DNA of 64,000 nt, taken from Nitrobacteraceae bacterium AZCC 2146. GTDB lineage: Bacteria > Pseudomonadota > Alphaproteobacteria > Rhizobiales > Xanthobacteraceae. Under the pieces are notes generated by a model. That model worked only from the letters and a program-made list of their open reading frames with translations. It did not search any database and was not told where the DNA came from. Shown here one piece after another: positions 36,528 to 45,193 of this stretch. How positions within the stretch are numbered: position 1 is the stretch's first letter; every line of letters starts with the position of its first letter. The DNA lies in the NCBI GenBank assembly GCA_036924855.1, contig JBAGRP010000001.1, forward strand, positions 7,552,001-7,616,000, written 5' to 3'. The translations under genes were made by a program, and so were the position numbers.

Positions 36528-37294
36528 CGACAACGGAAAGCGGATCCTCCAAAGTCATCATGCGCACGGAAGGTGCCAGCAAGCTGTTCGGCAAGTTCAA
36601 GGCGCTGAACAACATCTCGGCCGAATTCCATAGTGGGGCGATCACCTCGATCATCGGGCCCAACGGCGCCGGCAAGAGCACTTACTTCAATCTGCTGTCC
36701 GGCGCATTGCGGGCATCCAGCGGCAAGGTCGAGTTCGAGGGCCGCGACGTCACCAATGTGGCGCAGCACGAATTTGCGCATATGGGTATCGCGAAGTCGT
36801 TCCAGATCACCAACGTCTTTCCACAACTGACGACGCGCGAGAATGTCCGCGTCGGCCTGCAAGCCTTCGTGTCGCGCTACAACATGTGGAGGCCGCGCGC
36901 CAAACTGCCGGGGCTGACGGAAAAAGCGGATGCACTGCTGGCGCTGGTCGGCCTGTGGGATCGCCGGGAGCGTCTCGCCAAGGAACTGGCCCATGGCGAG
37001 CAGCGCGCGCTGGAGATCGGCATGGCACTGGCCAGCGATCCGCGGTTGCTTCTGCTGGACGAGCCGACTGCCGGCATGAGCCCGGAAGAGACGAGGGTGA
37101 TGATGGATCTCATCGTCAAATTGTCGCGAGAGCGCACCGTCATCCTGGTCGAACACAAGATGAAGCTGGTGATGGGGATCAGCGACCGGATCCTGGTGCT
37201 TCATCACGGCGAACTGCTGGCGCAGGGAACGCCGAATGAAGTCCGGCAGAACGAACAGGTCAAGCGTGTCTATCTCGGCCAGCGGGAGCATTGA
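36524..37294 (+). CDS. livG: Branched-chain-type ABC transporter ATPase (LivG)
   Basis: 256 residues from the ATG at 36524 overlapping livM. Walker A IIGPNGAGKST near residue 43, a shortened signature region KELAHGEQRALEIGMAL near 153 and Walker B LLLLDEPTAGMSPEE near 176 are typical of LivG. One of two different ATPases of the importer; the LivF gene follows after four bases. Confidence 0.94.
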   Translation: MTTTESGSSKVIMRTEGASKLFGKFKALNNISAEFHSGAITSIIGPNGAGKSTYFNLLSGALRASSGKVEFEGRDVTNVAQHEFAHMGIAKSFQITNVFPQLTTRENVRVGLQAFVSRYNMWRPRAKLPGLTEKADALLALVGLWDRRERLAKELAHGEQRALEIGMALASDPRLLLLDEPTAGMSPEETRVMMDLIVKLSRERTVILVEHKMKLVMGISDRILVLHHGELLAQGTPNEVRQNEQVKRVYLGQREH

Positions 37295-37298
37295 GACG

Positions 37299-38000
37299 AT
37301 GTTGCAGGTCGCAAGACTCAATGCCTGGTACGGCGCCAGCCATGTGCTGCAGGATATCGGCCTGGACGTGAAGCAGGGCGAGATCGTCTGCCTGATAGGG
37401 CGCAACGGTGCGGGCAAGACCACCACGCTCAAGTCGATCATGGGCCTTGTGAAAACCGGCGGTTCGACGGTCTTCAAGGGCAGGGAAATCCTCGATCAGC
37501 CGGCGCATACGCGCTTTGCGTTGGGTCTCGCTTACGTTCCGGAAGAGCGCCGCATCGTGCAGGGGCTTTCGGTGCGCGAGAACCTGCGCCTCGGGCTGGT
37601 GGCGTCGCCGGAGAAAAAGAACGAAGCAGCTCTGATCGATGAAATTGCAGATATCTTTCCGCGATTGGCGGAACGGCTGGACCAGGAAGCCGTCACAATG
37701 TCCGGCGGCGAACAGCAGATGCTGGCGATCGCGCGTGCGATGATCGCCAAGCCGGACCTGATCATGCTCGACGAGCCTTCGGAAGGCATCATGCCGGTGC
37801 TGGTCGACGAGATGTTCGAGCTGTTCCGCAGGATGAAGACGCAAGGCACGACGATCCTCCTCGTCGAACAGAACGTCGAACTGGCGCTCGCCATAGCCGA
37901 CCGCGCTTATGTGCTCGACCAGGGATCTGTCGTTCATCACGCTACGGCAGCGGCGTTGCTCGCCGACGATGAAATCAAGGAGCGTTACTGTTCCGTCTGA
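37299..38000 (+). CDS. livF: Branched-chain-type ABC transporter ATPase (LivF)
   Basis: 233 residues. Walker A IGRNGAGKTTT near residue 36, signature TMSGGEQQMLAIARAM near 136 and Walker B LIMLDEPSEGIMP near 158. The start MLQVARLNAWYG at 37299 follows the LivG stop closely; a longer frame inside livG is rejected. It ends the operon that began at 29542. The next unit has its own operator (site C). Confidence 0.94.
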   Translation: MLQVARLNAWYGASHVLQDIGLDVKQGEIVCLIGRNGAGKTTTLKSIMGLVKTGGSTVFKGREILDQPAHTRFALGLAYVPEERRIVQGLSVRENLRLGLVASPEKKNEAALIDEIADIFPRLAERLDQEAVTMSGGEQQMLAIARAMIAKPDLIMLDEPSEGIMPVLVDEMFELFRRMKTQGTTILLVEQNVELALAIADRAYVLDQGSVVHHATAAALLADDEIKERYCSV

Positions 38001-38038
38001 CCCCCAAGCTCGTTACCAACTCCGCACGTGCATAAAAT

Positions 38039-38052
38039 GATCGTTCGATAAA
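38039..38052 (+). promoter_or_regulatory. TetR-type operator (site C) before the cyclase-hisD-SDR genes
   Basis: GATCGTTCGATAAA with the core ATCG-TT-CGAT at 38040-38049, 19 bases before the ATG of the cyclase gene. The core is identical to site B. The region lacks a clear -10/-35 pair, so transcription could also continue from the liv operon. Confidence 0.6.
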
Positions 38053-38068
38053 TAAAAGGAAAACACGC

Positions 38069-39020
38069 ATGAAAGTCGACCGCGCCGCCATCTACGAAGC
38101 CGCCAAGACGCTCTCGAACTGGGGTCGCTGGGGCAAGGACGACCAGATCGGGACGCTTAACAATGTGAGTCCCGATGACCTCGTCAATGCCGGCAAGCTC
38201 ATCAAGAAGGGGAAGGTGTTTTCGCTGGGCCTGTCGCTGAAGGAGCCGATCCAGTCCGGTCTGTTCGGCGGTCGCTGGAATCCGATCCACACCATGCTCG
38301 CCACCGGCACCGATGCCGTTGCCGGCAATCAGGATGTGCCGTCGCCCTATCTGCGCTATGCCGACGATGCCATCAACATGCCGTGCCAGGCCTCGACACA
38401 GTGGGACGCGCTCTGCCACATCTTTCTCGATGACAAGATGTACAACGGTTACGATGCCACCCTATGTGGACGCCCGTGGCGCCAAGAAGCTCGGCATCGA
38501 ACACGTCCGCGACAAGATGGCCGGCCGCGGCGTGCTGCTCGATATCGCGCGCTTCAAGGGCGTCGATTCGCTCGATGATGGCTATGCGATCACCAATGCG
38601 GACCTCGATGCCTGTGCCAAGCAGCAGGGTGTTGAAATCCGCAAGGGTGATTTCGTCGTCGTCCGCACGGGCCACCAGGAGCGTTGCCTGAAGAAGAAAG
38701 ACTGGGCGGGCTATGGCGGTGGCAACGCGCCCGGTGTGGCATTCGAGACCTGTTACTGGATCCGCGAAAAAGACATTGCCGCAATCTGCACCGACACCTG
38801 GGGCTGCGAGGTGCGGCCCAATGAAACCAACGAGGCCAACCAGCCCTGGCACTGGGTGGTGATCCCCGCCATCGGCATTTCGATGGGCGAGATTTTCTAT
38901 CTGAAGGAGCTCGCGGAAGACTGCGCCGCGGACAAGGTGTACGAATTCTTCTTCACCGCGCCGCCGCTGCATCTGCCGGGCGCTGCGGGATCGCCGATCA
39001 ATCCGCAGGCAATCAAGTAA
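38069..39020 (+). pseudogene. Cyclase-family (kynurenine formamidase-like) hydrolase, frameshifted
   Basis: Two frames together give about 317 residues. The first holds NWGRWGKDDQIGTLNNVSPD and the metal-binding STQWDALCHIF, and runs to MYNGYDAT. The second continues YVDARGAKKLGIEHV to the end and includes [10 protein letters not shown] and [15 protein letters not shown] surplus C in the run at 38460-38462 shifts the frame. If this is a sequencing error, the gene encodes a metal-dependent hydrolase of cyclic amides or lactones and fits a ring-opening step. AAGGA precedes the ATG. The enzyme is first in the group with HisD-like and SDR genes. Confidence 0.8.
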
Positions 39021-39034
39021 TCAGGGAGCCCGAA

Positions 39035-40342
39035 ATGGCCAAACATCTCAAGCGCAGCCGCGACGCGGTGCAACGTGCCGAGGACGACACCAAGGTGCGC
39101 GCGACCGTCGAGAGCATCCTGGGCGACATCGAGAAGCGTGGCGACGCCGCGGTGCGCGAACTCTCGATTAAGTTCGACCAGTGGGATCGAAAGGATTACC
39201 GGCTCACCGACGCCGAGATCAGGGATTGCATGTCGCAACTGTCGGCGCGCAACATCGACGACATCAAGTTCGCGCAGGCGCAGGTGCGGAATTTTGCCGA
39301 ACACCAACGCGCATCCATGAAGGACATCGAGGTGGAAACGTTGCCCGGCGTCGTGCTGGGCCACAAGAATATCCCGGTGAATTCGGTCGGCTGCTACGTG
39401 CCGGGCGGCAAGTATCCGCTGCTGGCCTCCGCGCATATGTCGGTGATCACAGCCAAGGTTGCCGGCGTCGGCCGCATCGTCACCTGCGCGCCGCCGTTCC
39501 AGGGCAAGGCCGCGCCCGCGATCGTTGCCGCGCAGCATCTGGCCGGGGCTGATGTGATCTATTGTCTCGGCGGCATCCAGGCCGTCGGCGCGATGGCCAT
39601 CGGCACGGAATCGATCGCGGCTGTCGACATGCTCGTCGGGCCGGGCAATGCCTATGTGGCAGAGGCAAAGCGTCAGCTCTATGGCCGGGTCGGCATCGAC
39701 CTGTTCGCAGGCCCGACGGAGACCCTTGTGATTGCCGACGACATCGTCGATGGCGAGATCTGCGCAACCGATCTTTTGGGACAGGCCGAGCACGGGCCGA
39801 ATTCCCCCGCAATCCTGCTAACCACGTCGGAGAAGCTGGCGCGCGAGACCATGGCAGAGATCGAGAGGCTGCTGAAGATTCTGCCCACGGCCGCCGTCGC
39901 GGCCAAGGCGTGGGAGGATTACGGCGAGGTGATCGTCTGCGATTCCGACGAAGAGATGGTGCAAGAAGCTGATCGCATCGCCTCCGAGCATGTCCAGGTG
40001 ATGACCAGGGATCCGGATTATTTCCTGAAAAACATGACGAACTATGGCGCGTTGTTTCTCGGGCCGCGCACCAACGTCGCGTTCGGCGACAAGGTGATCG
40101 GCACCAACCACACGCTGCCGACCAACAAGGCCGCGCGCTACACCGGCGGTCTTTGGGTCGGGAAATTCCTCAAGACCGTAACCTATCAGCGCGTGTTGAC
40201 GGACGAAGCATCGGCGTTGATCGGTGAATATTGCTCGCGGCTATGCATGCTGGAAGGCTTTGCGGGCCATGCCGAGCAGGCCAATGTCCGGGTCCGCCGC
40301 TACGGCGGGCGCAACATTGCGTATGCGAGCGCTGCCGAATGA
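39035..40342 (+). CDS. Histidinol dehydrogenase-family protein (catabolic paralogue)
   Basis: 435 residues of the HisD fold, full length. [37 protein letters not shown] and [10 protein letters not shown] bind NAD, and [17 protein letters not shown] holds the zinc ligands. It is far from any his gene and sits between a cyclase-family hydrolase and an SDR. It resembles the subgroup containing sulfopropanediol dehydrogenase (HpsN) more than biosynthetic HisD. It probably oxidises a primary or secondary alcohol to the acid with NAD in the pathway of this region. Confidence 0.88.
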   Translation: MAKHLKRSRDAVQRAEDDTKVRATVESILGDIEKRGDAAVRELSIKFDQWDRKDYRLTDAEIRDCMSQLSARNIDDIKFAQAQVRNFAEHQRASMKDIEVETLPGVVLGHKNIPVNSVGCYVPGGKYPLLASAHMSVITAKVAGVGRIVTCAPPFQGKAAPAIVAAQHLAGADVIYCLGGIQAVGAMAIGTESIAAVDMLVGPGNAYVAEAKRQLYGRVGIDLFAGPTETLVIADDIVDGEICATDLLGQAEHGPNSPAILLTTSEKLARETMAEIERLLKILPTAAVAAKAWEDYGEVIVCDSDEEMVQEADRIASEHVQVMTRDPDYFLKNMTNYGALFLGPRTNVAFGDKVIGTNHTLPTNKAARYTGGLWVGKFLKTVTYQRVLTDEASALIGEYCSRLCMLEGFAGHAEQANVRVRRYGGRNIAYASAAE

Positions 40343-41109
40343 CGGTCGCACTTCCCCGGACCCCGTCATTCCGGCTCGACGGGCGTCGCGCGCTGGTCAC
40401 GGGCGCCGGCCGCGGCATCGGACTTGCTGCGGCTGCGGCTCTTGCGGAGGCGGGCGCGCACGTCACGTTCTGTGCGCGCACGGCGGGCGAAGTCGAAGCT
40501 GCGGCCAAGGCGGCGCGCGACCGGGGGTTTTCAGCAGATGCGCTGCCAATCGATGTCACTGACGTCGCCCTGTTCCAGGCGGCGATTGCGGCCCGCGAAG
40601 CCTATCATGTCTTCGTCAACAATGCTGGAACCAACCGGCCGAATAGTTTTGTCGACGTCCCCGTCGAGGATTTCGATGCGGTGATGAACTTAAACGTTCG
40701 CGCCGCCTATTTCGCCGCGCAGGCCGTCGCGCGGCGGATGCTCGGTGCCGGCATTCGCGGCTCCATCATTAACATGTCGTCGCAGATGGGGCACGTCGGT
40801 GGCGCCAACCGCTCTTTGTACTGCGCATCGAAGTGGGCGATGGAGGGCTTCTCCAAGGCGATGGCCATCGATCTTGCGCCGTCGGGCATCCGGGTCAACA
40901 CGCTATGCCCGACTTTTATAGAAACACCGATGACGAAACCCTTCTTCGAGAACGCCACGTTTAAGGAGAGCGTGCTCTCAAAGATCAAGCTCGGCCGCCT
41001 CGGCACGGTGGAAGACCTGATGGGAGCAATCGTGTATCTTGGCGGTGATGGCTCCACTCTGATGACCGGATCGTCCATGGTCATCGACGGAGGGTGGACG
41101 GCGGATTAA
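40339..41109 (+). CDS. Short-chain dehydrogenase/reductase (SDR)
   Basis: 256 residues of the classical SDR family. GAGRGIG near residue 23 binds the cofactor, NNAGTNRP near 97 is standard, and the catalytic Ser, Tyr and Lys are present in [10 protein letters not shown] and YCASK near 162. The ATG at 40339 overlaps the hisD-like stop (ATGA). The C-terminus DGGWTAD is typical. It would interconvert an alcohol and ketone next to the HisD-like enzyme. Confidence 0.92.
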   Translation: MTVALPRTPSFRLDGRRALVTGAGRGIGLAAAAALAEAGAHVTFCARTAGEVEAAAKAARDRGFSADALPIDVTDVALFQAAIAAREAYHVFVNNAGTNRPNSFVDVPVEDFDAVMNLNVRAAYFAAQAVARRMLGAGIRGSIINMSSQMGHVGGANRSLYCASKWAMEGFSKAMAIDLAPSGIRVNTLCPTFIETPMTKPFFENATFKESVLSKIKLGRLGTVEDLMGAIVYLGGDGSTLMTGSSMVIDGGWTAD

Positions 41110-42119
41110 GCGGCTGGAAAAGCCGGTATCCGAGGAAGCGCTTCGCCGCAACGTGCGAGGGAGGTACCAATGGCGTTGCAACAGTCACCGGCCAGAACGA
41201 ACGCCGGATCCATTATTCGCGTCGCGGCGAGGAGCGTCCTGGACTATTGCTATTGGAGCTGCCGTATCCTCGGCTCGGGATACACCAACTGTTGCGAGTT
41301 CGACCAGCTCGAGAGCAACCGGCCTCAGGATCTGGATTCAATCCCCGAGAAGCCGTCACGAAGCCCGGCGCCTGGTGGAATTCAGGATCGATGAAGCCCT
41401 GCTGCCCGGATCCGGGCTGCCGAAGTCCGAATATTTTCGGGCGAGGAGATACGCTAGCCATTTATCTTCGCTCAATAGCCCGAAAGAATTCAACGAGTTG
41501 GTTCTGAAATTTCTCCAGAGTAGTTTCTAAGGCCCCTGACGGCGCCGCCCTACAACCTTTTTCATTTCTTCATTTGTTTCTTGACCAGCATAGAAAAACA
41601 ACAACTGGTTATTTTATCGCGATACTAATTTTCGAAATTACCGATTGAATAATGCCAAGTATCCGGACGGGCGGCTTGACTCGATTTTTTGCGAACTTCC
41701 ACCATAGCGCAGATCTGGACATTGGGGTATGTGTGAAAAGTCAATCAGCTTGGCTTTCGTTTGCTGGAGCTACCCGAAACTTGCTCATGATGGATTGGAA
41801 CGAAAGAATAATTTCTTCAATCGTTTAGGAGGCGGCGTGTGCACGAATGCGCACCGAGAAATCTAAGAAAATCTAAAGATAACCAAGTGGGCTCGTGCTG
41901 AATGCACTTCGCTCGTAAGTGGTTGTCCGCAAGTCAAGATTGTCGAAAAGATTTTGTGCGAAAGATCGGCCCGCAGAATAGAGCTATTTAATGCTACCCG
42001 CTCCACCCGGCATTAAATCGGGCGCGATTGATGCAAGTTAGCAACATGCTGTTTCGGCCTTGCCATCCCCGGGACTCTGTTCGAAAGTGGCCAAGCTCCT
42101 CCGACTGATCGGCGCGGCA
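41110..42119. other. Unexplained 1 kb region before the cyclase-PAP2-protease cluster
   Basis: No gene I can support. The first 400 bases are GC-rich with overlapping open frames, the longest ending at 41530 with a charged C-terminus that I cannot place in any family. The stretch 41540-42050 is clearly AT-rich relative to the window, as in a promoter region or acquired DNA. A small inverted repeat AAGAA-TAAT-TTCTT lies at 41804-41817. The promoter of the gene at 42120 is probably in this stretch. Confidence 0.4.
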
Positions 42120-43907
42120 ATGGTTCAAAACAGTCTGAAAATTGTTGGTAATCCCGACTGGGAATTACGAACCTTGCTGTTTGTGGACATCGTCGAGTCC
42201 GTAAGGCTGATGGAGGAGAACGAAATCGACGTCGTACTGCGATGGCGACAGCTTGTAAGAGCCGTGGAAAACGACGTTCTACCGCGTTATCGTGGACGAC
42301 TAGTCAAGAGCCTGGGCGACGGGCTGATGCTGGAGTTCGCCGATGTGCAGTCTGCGGTAAAGGCTGCGTTTGCCGTTCAACATGCTTGTGCCACTGTGAA
42401 TATAGGTGTGCCGCCGGAGCAGCACATTTTACTTCGCACCGGCGCACATGTGGGACACCTTGTTGCGGACGATCATGATGTCTACGGGAGCGGTGTCAAC
42501 CTTGCCGCTCGGCTCACCACGCTGGCCGGTCCAGGCGAGATTGTCGTGTCCGCCGATGTTCGCGATCAACTTACACCTGTGCTGGATGCCGACATCGAGG
42601 ACTTGGGCAACTGCTTCCTGAAACACGTGCACGAGCCCGTCCGCGCGTATCGAGTCGGACCACCGGGACCGCGGCCGGTGATTGAATTTGGTGCAGCAGC
42701 ATCTAGGCTCCAACTGCGCCCAACCATAGCCGTCATTCCGTTCACCGCACGGGGCGGCGGACCGGAATACCAGGTGGTTGGCGAGGTCCTCGCCGACGAG
42801 ATCATATCCGCGCTGTCTCGTTCGTCGGAGGTAAATCTTATTTCTCGGCTATCTACCACCGTGTTTCGCGGACGCAATGCATCCATTAACGAAGTAAGTG
42901 GATACCTCAATGCGAATTACGTACTGTCCGGTGCCTATCGGAAAGCAGGAGACAAGCTGAGGCTAACCGTTGAGCTGGCGATCGCTAGTTCGAATGCTGT
43001 CGTGTGGTCCCAAAGCCTTGAAGGTCATGCTCACGCGGTCGTGACGGGCAAGGACGATCTTGTCGATCAAATCGTCGCCGCGGTAAGCATGGCGGTGATG
43101 GCTCGGGAACTTCAGCGCGCTCAGTCCCAGCCACTGCCAACCCTGGAGAGTTACACATTGCTGATGGGAGCTATTGCGCTCATGCATCGGCTTTCCCCGC
43201 AGGACTTCGATCGATCCAGACAAATGCTCGAGGCGCTGATCGACCGCGCACCTCGGCAAGCTGTGCCATGGGCGTGGATGGCAAAATGGCATGTGTTGAG
43301 TGTCCAACAAGGCTGGTTCGATGACATAAAAAGGGAGGGCCAGTTAGCCCTGGATTGCGGACGACGGGCTCTTGCGATAGATCCGCAATCTTCGCTGGGG
43401 TTAGTGATGACCGGCTTTGTTCACACGAACCTTCTGAAGCAGCTTGATGTCGCCCTGGAGCACTATGAACTCGCGCTAAGCAACAATCCGAACGATTCAA
43501 TGGCCTGGCTGCTCAAGGGAACCTTGCATGCATTCAGGGGCGAGGGAAAACTTGCCATTGAGAATACACAGCGCGCGTTAAGGCTCTCCCCGCTGGATCC
43601 ACACCGCTACTTTTTCGACTCTCTCGCCGCTACGGCGGCTCTTTCCGCGGGACATTATAAACGAGCCATAGAGCTTGCTAAACATTCGCTGCGCGCGAAC
43701 CGCTCGCATACATCGACATTTCGTGCGCTTGCGATCGCGCAGTGGCAACTCGGACATCACGATGATGCGCGCAGGACGGTAAGCGAACTGCTGCGACTTG
43801 AGCCGGCTCTCACGATAAGAAAATACGTGGAACGCAGTCCCAGCAGTGGGTACGAGACCGGCAAGATTTGGTCCAGCGCGTTGCGAGAAGCGGGGGTCCC
43901 GGAATAG
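42120..43907 (+). CDS. Class III adenylate/guanylate cyclase with TolB-like and TPR regions
   Basis: About 595 residues in three parts. Residues 15-175 are a class III nucleotide cyclase domain with metal aspartates in LLFVDIVES near 22 and SLGDGLML near 67, RTGAHVG, and the transition-state pair in YGSGVNLAARL near 125. Residues 198-315 (TIAVIPFTARGG, then GEVLADEIISALSR, LNANYVLSGAYR) resemble the TolB-like sensor region. Residues 330-590 are TPR repeats, suitable for protein contacts. No membrane segment is seen, so it is cytosolic. The ATG at 42120 was chosen; a TTG at 42060 would add 20 residues. It is first of three genes with gaps of 21 and 47 bases. Confidence 0.88.
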   Translation: MVQNSLKIVGNPDWELRTLLFVDIVESVRLMEENEIDVVLRWRQLVRAVENDVLPRYRGRLVKSLGDGLMLEFADVQSAVKAAFAVQHACATVNIGVPPEQHILLRTGAHVGHLVADDHDVYGSGVNLAARLTTLAGPGEIVVSADVRDQLTPVLDADIEDLGNCFLKHVHEPVRAYRVGPPGPRPVIEFGAAASRLQLRPTIAVIPFTARGGGPEYQVVGEVLADEIISALSRSSEVNLISRLSTTVFRGRNASINEVSGYLNANYVLSGAYRKAGDKLRLTVELAIASSNAVVWSQSLEGHAHAVVTGKDDLVDQIVAAVSMAVMARELQRAQSQPLPTLESYTLLMGAIALMHRLSPQDFDRSRQMLEALIDRAPRQAVPWAWMAKWHVLSVQQGWFDDIKREGQLALDCGRRALAIDPQSSLGLVMTGFVHTNLLKQLDVALEHYELALSNNPNDSMAWLLKGTLHAFRGEGKLAIENTQRALRLSPLDPHRYFFDSLAATAALSAGHYKRAIELAKHSLRANRSHTSTFRALAIAQWQLGHHDDARRTVSELLRLEPALTIRKYVERSPSSGYETGKIWSSALREAGVPE

Positions 43908-43928
43908 CTTCAGTGAAAGGGTTCAGCC

Positions 43929-45146
43929 ATGAGCACGATGAGTCCTGAAGGTGGAGCCGGCGGTGCCGGTGGCGCGGGTGGAGCCGGTGGCGCTGGCGGG
44001 GCCGGAGGGGCCGGAGGGGCAGGCGGCGCCGGGGGGGCAGGCGGCGTTGCTTATGGCGGGTACGGGTCGCCAATGCTTGCCGATGCAATGATCAAGCATC
44101 GCGACGGGATCGTCGGGAGTTGGTCGGTGCCAACACCGACTCACCCTGCCGAACCTCATCCTCGGCAGCGGAGTTTGGAGGATCCAGCTAACCTTGCGGA
44201 GTGGGAGCCTTGGGTGCGCGCGGCGGTCATCGACTTCGACCTGTTGTCGCATTTGCATTTCACAAAACACGCCGAGCAGTTCACATATCAGAGCCACGGG
44301 CAGGGTGTTCCCGAAACACGAGATAATTGCGTGTCGGTCTGGCACTTCCACGTCACCACCGCGGCCGACGATTCACCCATTGCCACTTCGAGCAGGATTG
44401 CGACGCTCATCAGACCTACCGAGGAGATATTCGAGCGCCAGCTCATGTTTCTGGATCAGTACTCTGACCTGCGGGAAGATCGATCTACGGAGATACTCTG
44501 TCAGCTTGGACCCCAGTACGCGTTCTGGAGTTCGGTCGTTCATCTCCATCCCGATCGCACGAAAAAGACCATCGAGCTCCTCGACGCCGCGCTCAGACTC
44601 GCCAATTTCGTTGAAATGCGGGTGAAACACGCGCTCGCCTGCCGGCGGCCGAACGAATACTCGCCGCAGGTTCAGCCCATTGTCCTTACCCCCGGGCACG
44701 GCACGTTTCCGAGCGGGCACGCCACGGAGAACCATATGATTGCGCGCATTCTGTGGGAATTGCGCAAAGGCGTGTATGGCGAGTCGCCAATTCTTGGTGA
44801 GCAATTGATGCGGGAAGCCGCGCGGATCGCAGTCAATAGAACCGTCGCGGGTGTCCATTTTCCGGTCGACACCGCAGCAGGACAAATGCTCGGGCTCACG
44901 CTGGGGCGCTACTTCATTCAACGAGCCCAAGGAGGATCAGCGTTTCAGGCATGGCGGTTTGATGGCGAGCGCTATCCTCCCGACAGTGATTTCGATCTCC
45001 GTAATTTTTGTATCGCTGCGACCGTCCAGGAGCTGCCGGCTCCCCATATTGACCCTCCCTACATCGATCCGGTTGCGTCGAAACCGCCAGAGGTGTCGCC
45101 GATGCTGAACTGGCTCTGGGCCGAGGCGGCGAAAGAATGGAAATAG
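43929..45146 (+). CDS. PAP2/vanadium haloperoxidase-superfamily protein with a (Gly-Gly-Ala)10 leader
   Basis: 405 residues. After seven residues come ten exact Gly-Gly-Ala triplets and a Gly-Gly-Val (residues 8-40), then a soluble domain. The phosphate/vanadate site is complete: KHALACRRP near residue 232 (K-x6-RP), TFPSGHATEN near 260 (PSGH) and NRTVAGVHFPVD near 302 (R-x5-H-x3-D). There is no signal peptide and no membrane segment, unlike lipid phosphatases, so a vanadium haloperoxidase-like or soluble phosphatase role is more likely. It starts 21 bases after the cyclase gene and precedes the S8 protease gene, so the three look co-transcribed. Confidence 0.85.
   Translation: MSTMSPEGGAGGAGGAGGAGGAGGAGGAGGAGGAGGAGGVAYGGYGSPMLADAMIKHRDGIVGSWSVPTPTHPAEPHPRQRSLEDPANLAEWEPWVRAAVIDFDLLSHLHFTKHAEQFTYQSHGQGVPETRDNCVSVWHFHVTTAADDSPIATSSRIATLIRPTEEIFERQLMFLDQYSDLREDRSTEILCQLGPQYAFWSSVVHLHPDRTKKTIELLDAALRLANFVEMRVKHALACRRPNEYSPQVQPIVLTPGHGTFPSGHATENHMIARILWELRKGVYGESPILGEQLMREAARIAVNRTVAGVHFPVDTAAGQMLGLTLGRYFIQRAQGGSAFQAWRFDGERYPPDSDFDLRNFCIAATVQELPAPHIDPPYIDPVASKPPEVSPMLNWLWAEAAKEWK
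43950..44048 (+). repeat. Nine-base coding repeat encoding Gly-Gly-Ala x10 plus Gly-Gly-Val
   Basis: Eleven in-frame nine-base units, GGN-GGN-GCN, with codons that differ from unit to unit. The varied third bases show the repeat is old and selected at the protein level, not a recent slippage product. It forms the extreme N-terminus of the PAP2-family protein. Confidence 0.9.
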
Positions 45147-45193
45147 CCGCAAGATATCGCATCAACCTCTCCATCTAATTATGGGTGGTTTCC

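Noticed and set aside
39035..40342. Biosynthetic histidinol dehydrogenase
   Set aside because: No his genes surround it and the flanking genes are catabolic; sequence landmarks fit the catabolic HisD-like group better.
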